A stretch of 64,000 nt of DNA from Shinisaurus crocodilurus (lineage: Eukaryota > Chordata > Lepidosauria > Squamata > Shinisauridae): positions 80,656,524 through 80,720,523 of the forward strand of contig CM037877.1 in NCBI GenBank assembly GCA_021292165.1. The letters run 5' to 3'. A model generated the notes under the pieces. That model saw only the letters and a program-made list of their open reading frames with translations. It searched no databases and was not told where the DNA came from. A program made the position numbers and the translations under genes. Numbering within the stretch: position 1 is the first letter of the stretch; the number at the start of each line of letters is the position of its first letter. Below are positions 50,894-61,523 of this stretch, in pieces.

Positions 50894-50899
50894 AATAAA
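50894..50899 (+). promoter_or_regulatory. Candidate GNA14 poly(A) signal
   Basis: AATAAA lies about 1.9 kb after the GNA14 stop codon, followed by GT-rich sequence. A second AATAAA at 51263-51268, with a GTGTGCGT stretch after it, is an equal candidate. Confidence 0.35.
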
Positions 50900-52376
50900 A
50901 TGTTATGGGGGAAATTGCAATGTACTGTAACCACCTCAGGTGGTTACATAAGGGAGCAAGCAAGACTTTATATAAATACATAATTCGTACAATTACATTT
51001 GGCATGCCATTTACCGTATTTAGCTTTTACAACAAAGCTACAGTTTGGGTAGCTTAAGCACCACCAGCAAGTACTAATCTCCCTTACTGCAATCCTCCAA
51101 ACAGCAGTTTGGAACAAATATTCTGGCAGCAAACATTTACTACATGCATCAAACTATTCAAATCTGGCTTAGGCAATACACTTACATATATTTGCATTCC
51201 TTTTCCCTTTTATGAAGTGACTCCTCCAGATACATGTGTGTATAGGCACTATTGCATAGCCTAATAAAATCAAATTTTAAAAAAACAACACTGTGTGCGT
51301 AACTTTCCCCCTTTTGAGGCCCTGTGATTAGACTTTTGCAGTTCTGCAGGGAAAAATGTTAAGAACTGTTTTGAGTTTAAATGCTGAAAGCAATGTTAAT
51401 GAATGTTCTCCAAATTATTTTCTATTAAAGACAATGCATTCAGCATGGTCATGAAATTTAGAATTTCCTTTTGCTCAATATAATATATAAACACAGGAAA
51501 CAATCCTGAATGAAATATTATTTCAAAACATGCTGCTTTACAAGGTTTTTGTGACTTCAGTGATTACTTTCTAGTGTTAAAAGTAAAGATGGTACCATTG
51601 AAAGCATTACTGCAAAGGCACATCCCTACCTAGGTTATTTCAATGAATTCACACATTTGTCTGTGTACATCTACCTATCATGAGGCACCAGAACATTTTG
51701 TTCAGTTTTTGCATCATATAAAAAAGTGAATGTCAGAAACGATATTACAGTACCACAAACTGTTTATCTGTATAAAAAACTAAATAACCTCATGATATAT
51801 ATATATTAGTAAATAAAAATGCTTTTCTTGAATAAACTGGTCAGCAAGGTCAGCCATAATATAAGAGCATTGCTGGTTAAATCAGTCTCCCTGAAAAATT
51901 AAACTGAATTTCAGTGAATATTAATATGTGATGTGGCAATTATAGCATATTAATTAAAATCTATATGAACATTAACAGGAGAACTAAAGCTCAGATTAAG
52001 AGTGGGGGAGGAACCCTGATTACCACATAACATCACAAGACTACTCTAGGCTTTAGTCTTTGTAGATTATGTGACAGAACAAATAAGAAAAAGTTTCATT
52101 TTAACACTCTAGATTTAAATAATTTTATATGATTTGTAAATAAGTCCAATAAGCCACAATTTGGCAGACATTCTCAGCAGCAGAGCAGTTTGCACAACAC
52201 CGACCAACGTAGCTTTTTCACTCTGTCTGTTAGAAGACTCAACATCAATTTACTTAAATAATCAAAGTCCCATCCCCTTGATATTCAAGCAGTGTCATAT
52301 GCCAAGCTGCAATCATATGTAAATAGATGAACTGTGCAGCCTTCATTTTGTCTATCTTGGGATCTTGCACCAATGG

Positions 52377-52427
52377 TCATAATTTTGGCTGGCTCTCCCT
52401 CACTTCTTCCAGTTTAGAGAGGATCCA
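52377..52427 (-). CDS. VPS13A: VPS13A terminal coding exon
   Basis: The acceptor is cgccacag and the 17 codons are WILSKLEEVRESQPKL and a TGA stop at 52379-52377. The 3' UTR continues toward lower coordinates. Confidence 0.9.
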   Translation of the reverse strand, partial: WILSKLEEVRESQPKL

Positions 52428-55400
52428 CTGTGGCGATTCAAGAGAAAATGTAGACAACAAAAATAGGTCAACATATAATTCATCTAAATATTAACAGCAC
52501 ATACATGACTAGGTAAGACTATATATAACTATATACTGAAGTTTGTGCCGGTGAATCCCACAGTCAGGACTACCAAGCCCTGCCATTTCTGAGAACTGTC
52601 CACCCCTACATGGTGCCACCCCTGCCATTTTGCAACTGTGGATCATAATGGATTTGTATGTAGAGTGCCTCCATTGGAGCACACCTCATGCTCACTTAAA
52701 AGCTTGGATGCAGCCCTACACACTGAGAGCAATCACATAGGGGCTACATGTGACTTAGCCATGAGTTGTCTTATTCAGCAATTCTTTGAGGTCATGAGTT
52801 ATCTTGCACAAAGACTTTTCACACAAAAAGCTCTATAAACACAAATTAGGCAAACTTGGATTTCTCTTGTATACTAAGTGAATGGAGAAGATCTGCTTGT
52901 TCATTATTCAAACATCAGCATGCACAGAGAACTCTAGATCAAGGATTGTGTTTATATATTATTTCTAGGTAAACTTTAGATCAGGATATCAATGTACTAA
53001 TGTACAATGTTGTATTAGTAATATTTAATATTCACCTTGGCATCATCTGGTGTCTTAAAATTAATTATTTTTCCAAATTCTTTGGCGTGAAATACAGATT
53101 TTACTCGTTCCTACAAAATAAAGAAGTTGCCCATTAAAATAGTAAAGTGGCTTTCCAAAGTATACAAATACATCACTCTGCTGTTCATTTATCTTTATAG
53201 CACAGAATTCGCAGCTATATAATAAAATTAATACAAAGCTTCTTTAAAAAATTGAAACTTTTTAATATCAAGAAACAATACTTGTAGTGAGGAATTCAGT
53301 CAGCGTCAGGCTGTCAACACTATGCAGTTTTAATTCATCCTTTCCATCAATTCTATATTACAGTCATGCCTTGGATTGAGAGCATAATTCGTTCCGGAAA
53401 CGTGCTTGTAATCCAAAACACTCTTGTATCAAAACGAAATCCCCACAAAAAAAATTGTACAGAGATTTTTAATTTAAGTCGTACTACAATACTTGTATTG
53501 CAAGACGTCGCTTGTATATCAAGTAAAAAATAAATAAATAAATATTTAAAAATTTGCTTGTCTTGCAAAACGCTCTCAAACCAAGTTACTTGCAATCCAA
53601 GGTATTACTGTATTTCAGTTACAAATCTTTCCTTAGTTTATTGATTGAGTACAGATACCATTCAAGGTTACAGAGTCTCTTTTTTGCATACTTTTTGCTA
53701 TTCATAAAAGGCCTTTCCACCTAGACTTCAGTTATTGAAGCGTCTCTTGAAATCACCATTTTCAGGTCCAATTACTCAAACATTGTCCCATTCATTGAGT
53801 CACAGGTACCTTTCTTTCCTCATTGCACATCAGGAGCAGGTCATTGCTGCAGTGAGCACAAAACTAGTCTTCACTTACAGAGAGCTTGCAGGGAGGTGCA
53901 ATCTGTATGAGTGGGCAGAGTTCACAGAGCAGCACTATACATACCATCCTGGGGTCCTTGCAGTTTATAAGACCTCTCCCCAGACAGACAGAACCCCCCC
54001 CCACACACACACACTATGACAGGCATTTTGCCAGTAAGAGATAAAAATCACTAGTATTCAAATAAATTATAATTAAAATAACCCCAGAGGTTTTATACTG
54101 AAGTTAATAATAAGTTAAACATGAAATACATGGTGATTTGGGGGTAGATTCCATGAAAAGAAGATGAGGAGCAGGTAGACCAAACTCTTTCTGAGAGCAG
54201 TAACCTAGAAACTTAGTAACTTAGAAACCAAACATAGAGCCAGTGTGGTGTAGTGGTGAGAGTGTTGGACTGGGACTCGGGAGATGCGGGTTCTAGTCCC
54301 CGCTCGGCCATGAAACGCACTGGGTGACTTTGGGCCAGTCACTGACTCTCAGCCTCACCTACCTCACAGCGTTGTTGTGAGGATAACATGGAGAGGAGGA
54401 GGAGGATTATGTAAGCCGCCTTGGGTTCCTTGCAGGAAAAAAGGCGGGGTATAAATATAATAAATAAAATAAAGGCCTACCTAAGCAATGCCTGAGTGCT
54501 CTAAAAATGTAAAAAGGTAGCTGCAGAGCCATCTTTAATAAAAAGATTTAGTTTATACGATTTATCATGCAAGAGCCAGTTTTCTCATCACACCAGTTTT
54601 GAGTACTAAAACTGGGAAATGAGAGTAATGGAGAATTGGGTACTACTCCGAGCCTAAGGAAAAGGAGGCAATGGAAATGCTCTTTCCTTCCTTCCAAAGT
54701 CACATGCTGAACCACGCAACGTTAAAAAGGTTAAATGAGAAGTGCTCTCCTAGAGAAAACAAGGCCTGAAAAAAGAGAGTGCCTTTCTGAGGGCTTCTCT
54801 TCTATGACACCAAACAAGGAGGTGACATTAACAGCATGTGTGCAGAAGAGGAGCAGAAGCAAGGGCAATAGAAAGAAGGATTGAAGTCCCAACTAGGGAT
54901 GTAACTGCTCGCCTCGAGCAGGCGTAGCGGGCTGAAATTGGCCCCGCTCACGCCCGCCCGAGGTGAGCAGGGCTTACCTGGTCCCGGTCCCCGCTTGCCT
55001 CTCCGCGGTGAGCTGCCCGCGCCGGTCCCGTTGCGGGCGGCTCGAGCGGCGCGGAAAACTGCTCCGCACCACTGAGAATCGAGCAGCGGGGGGGGCTACC
55101 GCGGAGAGGCAACGTGGGGCGCCCCCCCGGTACGTGAACACCCCTAGTCCCAACTCCTTACCTTACTGTGAAATTCTGTGTTTGTGTGTTTTATGAACAT
55201 AGGAAGATGCTTTATGCTGAACTAGACCATTGGTCCATCTAGCTCAGTATTGTTGACACTGACTGGCAGTGGCTCTCCAGGGTTTTAGGCAGCCCTACCT
55301 AGAGATGCCAGGATTGAACCTGGGACTTTTTGCATACAAAACATGTGCTCCACCACTGAGCCACATCACCTCCTGGTTTTTTAAAAGAATAATCTAGTAA

Positions 55401-57937
55401 ATTGTTTCTGAAATAAATTTTCATAGGTGATGTTCTATTGGCCTGGTAAATTGGATGGTTATATAACAAGCAAGCAAGTGAAGGAAAAAAACCTTCCATT
55501 AAAGATTGATTCTTGCTGGAGAAAAAAGTTCATTTTAAAAATATTAAATTTAAAGTATTACTTCCCAAAGCTAATCTAGTATCTTGTTTTACTGAAAGTC
55601 AAGCATCCATAATCATACCTTTGCTTCAATGCGCAACCTCCGCCCATCAACAATGAATGGCTCCTTGGTAAATTCATCGTATGTGTACTGCCATTCACAT
55701 GTTAACTGTCCAAAAGTACCTCTTGTCACAAACAATATCCCACTAAACAAGAATGTAAGAGAAACAATTAAAATAATACAAGTAGAAATACAACCATACA
55801 GTAATTTGTTTTACAAAAATAAAAATTCAAGTAGCCTCTACTCATCACCCAGCTTGACATTCTCTCAAACCCACAGTGAATGAACATGGATAACTTTGCC
55901 CAAGGAGCCCAGCTGAACCTAATTGTTTGTGTATATGGACATGCTTTAAATCGGTCTAGGAAGCCATCCAGTATCAGAGGCAGTATGTCTCCGTACAACA
56001 GTTGCTGGGGCACATGGGTGGGAGGGTGCTGTTGCACTCATGTCCTGCTTGTGAGTTTCCTCTGGGTAGCTGGTTGACCACTGTGTAAACAGAATGCTGG
56101 ACTAGATGGACCCTTGGTCTGATCCACCATGGCTCTTATGTTCTTAATTTAGTGGATGTAAAATTCAACAGATAAGGAACAGTTTACATATAGGAGGGTA
56201 GTTCTGTATTATATTTATATAAGGAAAAAACTGGCAGCAGGAACAGAATACAGTCATGCCTTGGATTGAGAGCATAATTCGTTCCGGAAACGTGTTTGTA
56301 ATCCAAAACACTCTTATATCAAAATGAAATCCCAAAAAAATTTGTAGAGAGATTTTTAATTTAAGCCGTACTACAGTACTTGTATTGCAAGACGTCGCTT
56401 GTATATCAAGTCAAAAAAGATTAAATAAATATTTAAAAATTTGCTTGTCTTGCAAAACGCTCTCAAACCAAGTTACTTGCAATCCAAGGTATTACTGTAC
56501 TTAAGGTGAGTGTACATTTTGGTTCAGCCAAGTACTAATAATTTCTGTTTAATAGTGAATGGAAAGGCTCTACAATGTTGGAATGTTTTTCCAAGTGTCC
56601 CTTGAAAAAGCTTTGCAGGTTTCTATGTTTCAGTACTATTTCATTTAGAGAGTACTTTGCACCAACTGTTTTGTCATCCAACATTTGCTCAGGATCCAGA
56701 GAGCTACTTTATGAATGCCTGATGAAGTCATTATGTCCAACTGTCCTGGAAACTCAATGTTATATCACAAACTGCATTTGAAAATTCCCTTAGTTTCAAA
56801 AAAAGTTTGTCATGCAGCATGGTTGTAAAGGTGCTTGAGAAACACAGCCAATGTTCCCTTGGAAATGTGGAACTAGTCATACTTTTTTTGATCATCGCCT
56901 GTATGTTTTTGAAGACTAGCTAATTCTTTACTTAAATTGTTTATCAGTAAACCACAAAATACTAATATGTTTTAATATGCTAACAGAGCTTCTGTTTACA
57001 AAAGGTTTCCCATTCACTTCATTGAAGACGGGCAGCAGCACAGGGCAGAAACACTTGCACATTTCTTTATACTCATGGAATAAAGATTGCACCTCAACTG
57101 AAGTGATTAGGGAAGCATTTACTGATGTAGAGTTTCAGTGTACATTGGAAACCTGCACCCACAAGCAACTACTAGATCAGGACAATATATAAATATATTT
57201 AGTTCTTGTCTTATTTTGATTGGGCTTCCACTTTTTATATATAAAAAATATAAAAGTGGAAGCCCAATCAAAATAAGACAAAAACTATACTACTCCAACA
57301 CCCATTTATCTAATTCCAGATTTCCACTTCCACCATAAAACACACAGTACCTCCAATCTTAACTACTGTGAAGCTGACAGCCAAGTGCCTCAAAGAAACT
57401 TAAAAGCGATGTCTTTCCTAAACTGTGGTCCTCTACTTTTAAACTGAGCCTATAACCCGGAATCTACATCTTTAGGGAAGGCTGTGCTTTCTTGAATTTT
57501 ATTTATTTATTTATTATATTTATACCCCGCCTTTTTTCTTGCAAGGAACCCAAGGGGGCTTACATAATCCTCCTCTTCCTCTCCATGTTATCCTCACAAC
57601 AACGCTATGAGGTAGGTGAGGCTGAGAGTCAGTGACTGGCCCAAAGTCACCTAGTGAGTTTCATGGCCGAGCGGGGACTACAACCCGGATCTCTCGAGTC
57701 CCAGTCCAACACTCGAACCACTATGCCACACTCATTCAGGTAGATAGCTTTACATTTCTCAGCAAGTGTATTATTTTTCTCACTCAATTAATTAAATGTG
57801 AAGTGAGGCATGCAGTTTTTAAGGATTAACCAGACAAAAGAGAAACTTTACCTTTTTGTTACCATTAGCAAATCTGTATTATTAACCATTGCATGTGTAA
57901 AGTATTTCAGTTTTGCAAATCTTCCATTTTCAATATT
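52377..57937 (-). CDS. VPS13A: VPS13A, last four coding exons (C-terminal PH-like domain)
   Basis: Four minus-strand exons join in frame: 57937-57852, 55742-55619, 53110-53036, 52427-52377 (336 nt, 111 residues plus stop), all with AG acceptors and GT donors. Key strings are NIENGRFAKLKYFTHAM, GTFGQLTCEWQYTYDEFTKE, RLRIEAKERVKSVFHAKEFG and WILSKLEEVRESQPKL. They match the remembered C-terminus of human VPS13A (chorein), a very large bridge-like lipid-transfer protein that spans ER contacts with mitochondria, lipid droplets and plasma membrane. This segment belongs to the PH-like domain reported to bind XK. The rest of the gene lies beyond 64000. The next exon upstream was searched for but not recognised, so that intron exceeds 6 kb. 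VPS13C or VPS13D is unlikely given the residue match and the convergent GNA14 neighbour. Confidence 0.92.
52428..53035 (-). other. VPS13A: VPS13A last intron
   Basis: This 608-bp intron separates the last two coding exons. No repeat was recognised. Confidence 0.88.
53036..53110 (-). CDS. VPS13A: VPS13A exon, second from last
   Basis: The 75-nt exon is exactly 25 codons in phase 0, with acceptor ttgtag and donor gtgaat. It encodes ERVKSVFHAKEFGKIINFK followed by TPDDAK. Confidence 0.93.
53361..53610. mobile_element. pogo/Tigger-like MITE, copy 3
   Basis: Full-length, TA on both sides, in a VPS13A intron. Confidence 0.8.
54236..54472 (+). mobile_element. tRNA-derived SINE, full-length
   Basis: The head is GAGCCAGTGTGGTGTAGTGG, box B GGTTCTAGTCC, and the tail GGGGTATAAATATAATAAA. 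The hairpin CCGCC...GGCGG before the tail resembles that of the L2 end at 44068-44125. Confidence 0.8.
54894..55146. mobile_element. GC-rich hAT-Ac-like non-autonomous element
   Basis: The ends are TAGGGATGT and ACACCCCTA, close to the Ac-type end TAGGGATG. The 8-bp duplication GTCCCAAC is exact (54886-54893, 55147-55154). The 253-bp interior is very GC-rich (CTCGAGCAGGC, GCGGGCGGCTCGAGCGGCG), unlike the AT-rich surroundings. A related fragment lies at 59812-59872. Confidence 0.8.
55195..55374 (-). mobile_element. tRNA-Ala-headed SINE
   Basis: Same organisation: tail GAACATAGGAAGATGC, then reversed tRNA part CTCCACCACTGAGCCAC. Confidence 0.7.
55619..55742 (-). CDS. VPS13A: VPS13A exon, third from last
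   Basis: The 124-nt exon has acceptor tgtttag and donor gtatga. Its first base completes a Ser codon begun in the previous exon (human has Arg here, from memory). It encodes GILFVTRGTFGQLTCEWQY and DEFTKEPFIVDGRRLRIEAK. Confidence 0.93.
56060..56150 (+). repeat. Interspersed repeat tail, unclassified
   Basis: GACCACTGTGTAAACAGAAT and AGATGGACCCTTGGTCTGAT match the family at 29640-29875. Confidence 0.45.
56251..56497. mobile_element. pogo/Tigger-like MITE, copy 4
   Basis: Full-length, TA on both sides. Confidence 0.8.
57500..57732 (-). mobile_element. tRNA-derived SINE, full-length
   Basis: Reversed tail TTTATTTATTATATTTATAC at the left, reversed head near 57700-57732. Confidence 0.78.
57852..57937 (-). 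CDS. VPS13A: VPS13A exon, fourth from last
   Basis: The 86-nt exon starts in phase 0 after a cttttag acceptor and is followed by donor gtaaag. It encodes 28 residues, NIENGRFAKLKYFTHAM through LLMVTK, plus two bases of the next codon. Confidence 0.9.
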
Positions 57938-58991
57938 CTAAAAGAAAAAGAAAGTTGTATAGAATTCCCTGGACCATAGAAATTTATTTCTGAGGAAAAC
58001 ATTAATGTCTAACATAATTATTCATTTCAGCTTATTCTGACACCTTACAAAAACATGTATGCATCTCATATCTTTAGGACATTTAGTGTTTGCTATAAGC
58101 AAGTAGCTCCCCACAATTAGCTTTGTACTACATTAACAAATAATTTTAAACAAAAATTCCTTGAGATTTTTTAACATATATCATATCCCTCTGCACAACA
58201 CTTACACAACCTGGAATATATTGTCTGAAAATGCCTTCCGTCTAAAAGGTTGAGTATATAGTATTGGTCTACTCTGAGATATTTGCAACCTAGAAGGTAC
58301 TACATATTTTCAGGTTACTTGAATTTTAGGTGAATGCAGAATTATTTAAAAGTCAAAGAAATCTTCCAGTTCAATGTGAATTCTTGCACAAATCCTTTCA
58401 TGTTGTGGATCTCAGTAACCAGAAGGTAAATAATCAATGTGGTGGTATTTATGTTTTCACTCATCAGTTTCAAAGCTTACCGTATATGGTGATTTTAAGG
58501 GGCTGAATCGTTTGAGAATGCAATATAGGCTTAAACTTCCTTAACACACAGTGAATGTTAAAAATTTTGATTATCAGTGACAAAAAATAATAATAATCAG
58601 TTCCCAAATCACACAGTGCCAGGGGCCCAAGGGCATTAAAAAAAAATCAACTATGGTAATATACCCACATCCTACATTAAATTGACTTTTTTTTGATAGG
58701 GCAGATATATTTAATCTTTTTTCTTAAACTTGAAAGGGGTAGTTTAAAGAATAAAAAGCAAATGATATGGAACAACATTAAAAACCGTTTAAAAGCACTG
58801 CATAAATCATTTTGATAAACATGCTGCATTTAAGAAAATAAGTAGATTAATTTCATTATCTGTAAGATAAGAAAAATATGAGAAATTAGTTTATAAAAAT
58901 GCTAATTTCCATTGAAATTTAAATAGGATTCTACAAAATATACAAAACATAGCAAACCATAATATAATTAAAGTGCAGGTACTAAATTATT

Positions 58992-59100
58992 TCATTTATT
59001 TATCACATTTCTATACCACCCAGTAACCAAAGCTCTCTGGGCAGTTGACAAAACCAAATTTAAAACCATGTAATACAAAAACTTAATAAAACATATAAAA
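58992..59100 (-). mobile_element. L2 3' tail fragment
   Basis: ATACCACCCAGTAACCAAAG and CTCTCTGGGCAG form the inverted L2 end hairpin. Confidence 0.6.
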
Positions 59101-59652
59101 ACCTAGCTGCCTTTCTTCATCAGCTCGTTTACACTCCTTTGTACCTTCCTACAAGTCATACATTTTGCTGGTGTTTTGTCTTAGAATGGCTAACATGACT
59201 GACAATGGCACCTTCTTGAGGTGGGAAATCTCACTATGTGCAGAGCTACTCCTGGGTGTGAATACTGGCACACATTTTTGGGCACCTGGGAAGGAATGTG
59301 CATCCGTTACTACAACTATTCTGCTTAAAGGGTTTTTTCCCGAACCGACTCTCTAGCCTCATTAGCTGATGGAGACGTCAGTAATGCTGTGAATCGAACA
59401 GTATGATTTGGAAAATAGTCCAACAAAGGTTCCATGACACTGTATCTACCTGTAAAGCAATGCCTGTGTATTTCGTAGTCCTTTGGTACACATTTTTTCA
59501 TGATTTTCTTTTTTAAAAAATTTTAAATTTAAATTTTAACATATATCTACAAAATACATAAACATACAAATTATACAACAAACACATAAAAACCCCAACA
59601 AAATAATAATAATAAGTGCACCCCCCCCCCCCCACCGGGACCAACTAAAATA

Positions 59653-59945
59653 CAGTAATACCTTGGACTGCAAGTCAGTCAGTCAGGCAATCACTCGTGA
59701 CCGAGTAAGAACTTGGTCTGAGAACGTTTTGCAAGACAAGCAAATTTTTAAAATAAATTTTGACTTGATAAACAAGCGACGTCTTGCAATATACCGGTAA
59801 GTCTCATAGGGATGTAACCGCTCGCCTTGAGTGGGCCGACATTGGCCCTGCTCACACCTGCCAGAGACTCCCTTTGATATAAGAGTGTTTTGGATTATAA
59901 GCACGGTTCCGGAACGAATTATGCTTGTAATCCAAGGTATTACTG
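59653..59945. mobile_element. pogo/Tigger-like MITE, copy 5, with two nested insertions
   Basis: TA flanks and both ends are present. Inside are a roughly 35-bp piece at 59677-59712 (GTCAGGCAATCACTCGTGAC) identical in type to the 3' tail of the LINE derivative at 14742-15711, and a piece of the hAT-Ac-like element at 59812-59872 (TAGGGATGTAACCGCTCGCC). Confidence 0.75.
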
Positions 59946-60109
59946 TACATAACTATTCAGGCTTCAAAAATTGAAATGACTTGAGGTGTACACCCTTTCC
60001 CACTTAATTTTTTCATGATTTTCAACAGCTCATCATCAGCATCTCTGCAGTGAATTACCAATGGCTTCCTTAGGAGATAAGGTGAATGTAAACATTCTAA
60101 TACATGTGT

Positions 60110-61375
60110 ATATATGAAAGTTTCCATGTTTTTATTTATGTTGTTTATAGGCCAACTTTCACGGTTAACCCTCCCAAGTCGGCCCACAACATATTAAAAG
60201 ATAAAATTTAATTCTAACATATTACAATCCATAAAGCCACAATTTAAAAATATTATGTTATGACAGAGTAGTTAAAAATATCAGCAGAAAAGACAATATA
60301 AAAATAAGCAACAAATGATAAAAAATTAAGAACAGCAGCAGTTAAATTCAAGGCATTAAAATGTCAATTCAAAGCAGTTTAAAATGTCAGATTAAAGTCT
60401 TTTAAAAAGTCTTCAAAACCTATTTTAAAAGGGTTATGTAAGGCTATATGGTCATATACACCTGCCTAGGGAGTTCCAGAAGTGTGGGGCCACCACTGAA
60501 TAGGCCCCAGCTCTAGTGCCCACTTCTTTAATTTTTTCTTGATAGCAGGCTTGTGAGCAGGGCCTCAGAGGCCAATTTTAAGGCCAGGGTGGTTAGTACT
60601 GGTGCACATTTCCCTTCAGATAACTTGATCCCAAACTGTTTAGGGCTTTAAACTGGGTCTGGAAGCAGACTGGCAACAAATGCACCTGATACAAAATAGA
60701 TGTACAGTAATACCTTGGATTGCAAGCATAATTCGTTCCGGAAATGTGCTTGTAATCCAAAGCACTTGTATATCAAAGCGAAATTCTCCTTAAGAAATTT
60801 GTACACATATTTTTAATTTAAGCTGCAATAAAGAATGATAGTGTAAAGTCTTCATTTTTCTTGACCGTACTACAGTACTTGTATTGCAAGGCGTCGCTTG
60901 TTTATCAAGTTAAAATTTATTTTAAAAATTTTAAAGTGTTTTGTCTTGCAAAACACTTGCAGACCAAGTTACTTGCAATCCAAGGTTCTGCTGTATATGC
61001 TCCAGTCACCTGGCCGCAGCCAGGCAGCCGAATTCTGCGCCAATTGAAGCTTCTGAACCTCTTCAAAGGCAGCCCCATGTAGCATGTATTAGAATAGTCT
61101 AGTCTGGACGTAAACCAGGGCATGTATGACTGTGGCAAGATCTCACTCCGCTAGATAAGAGTTGATCTGGTTAATCAGACTAGGTTGATTAAAGGCACTC
61201 CTAGCCACCAGCTGCCTATGTCGAGTCCAGGAGCACCCGCAAGCTGTGAACATGGTCTTTCACAGCGAGTGCAACTGCATTCAGAACTGGTTGCACACCT
61301 CCATCCAGATCAGCAGAGTTCCCCACCAAGTACCTCTCTTTAATCTGGATTAGATTTCAGCTTCTTTGCCCTCAT
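60110..61375 (-). repeat. Long interspersed repeat, unclassified
   Basis: It contains GGGAGTTCCAGAAGTGTGGG, AGGGCTTTAAACTGGGTCTG and AGGCACTCCTAGCCACCAGC, which I recall as a common reptile repeat, perhaps a LINE 3' region on the minus strand. It is split by the Tigger-like MITE at 60705. Confidence 0.45.
60705..60993. mobile_element. pogo/Tigger-like MITE, copy 6
   Basis: Both ends and TA flanks are present; the interior is longer and more diverged than in the others. It interrupts the minus-strand repeat at 60110-61375. Confidence 0.75.
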
Positions 61376-61391
61376 TCATGTGTATTTATAT

Positions 61392-61523
61392 CAAAGGTGA
61401 GCAACTTGTGATTTTCCAGATGTTGTTGAACTGCACTCCCATCAGCCCTAACCAGCACAGCCAATGGCAGGGATGATGGAGTTGCAGTCCAACATCTGGA
61501 GGGCCACCAGTTGCCCACTCCTT
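61392..61523. mobile_element. Palindromic hAT-like MITE
   Basis: The ends are CAAAGGTGAGCAACTTG and AGTTGCCCACTCCTT. Flanks ATTTATAT and ATTCATAT match at 7 of 8. The core has ACTGCACTCCCATCAGCCC and its inverse, the same ACT(A/G)CAACTCCCA theme. Confidence 0.75.

Larger units (their letters stand above)
48967..52376. other. Convergent 3' UTRs of GNA14 (+) and VPS13A (-)
   Basis: The two stop codons are 3.4 kb apart and no other gene or long repeat was recognised between them. The AT-rich sequence fits two facing 3' UTRs. Where each transcript ends, and whether they overlap, cannot be decided from the sequence. Confidence 0.7.
53111..55618 (-). other. VPS13A: VPS13A intron with four inserted elements
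   Basis: The intron holds a Tigger-like MITE (53361), a tRNA-SINE (54236), a GC-rich hAT-Ac-like element (54894) and a tRNA-Ala-headed SINE (55195). About 53620-54230 and 54475-54885 show nothing recognisable. Confidence 0.85.
55743..57851 (-). other. VPS13A: VPS13A intron
   Basis: The intron holds an unclassified repeat tail near 56060-56150, a Tigger-like MITE (56251), a short AT-rich palindrome at 57215-57286 and a tRNA-SINE (57500). Nothing was recognised in about 56500-57210. Confidence 0.85.

Noticed and set aside
54236..54310. tRNA gene
   Set aside because: Box A and box B are present but no full cloverleaf, and a SINE body and tail follow.
54963..55196. GC-rich frame that could suggest a gene or CpG-island promoter
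   Set aside because: It lies wholly within a 253-bp element bounded by exact 8-bp duplications.
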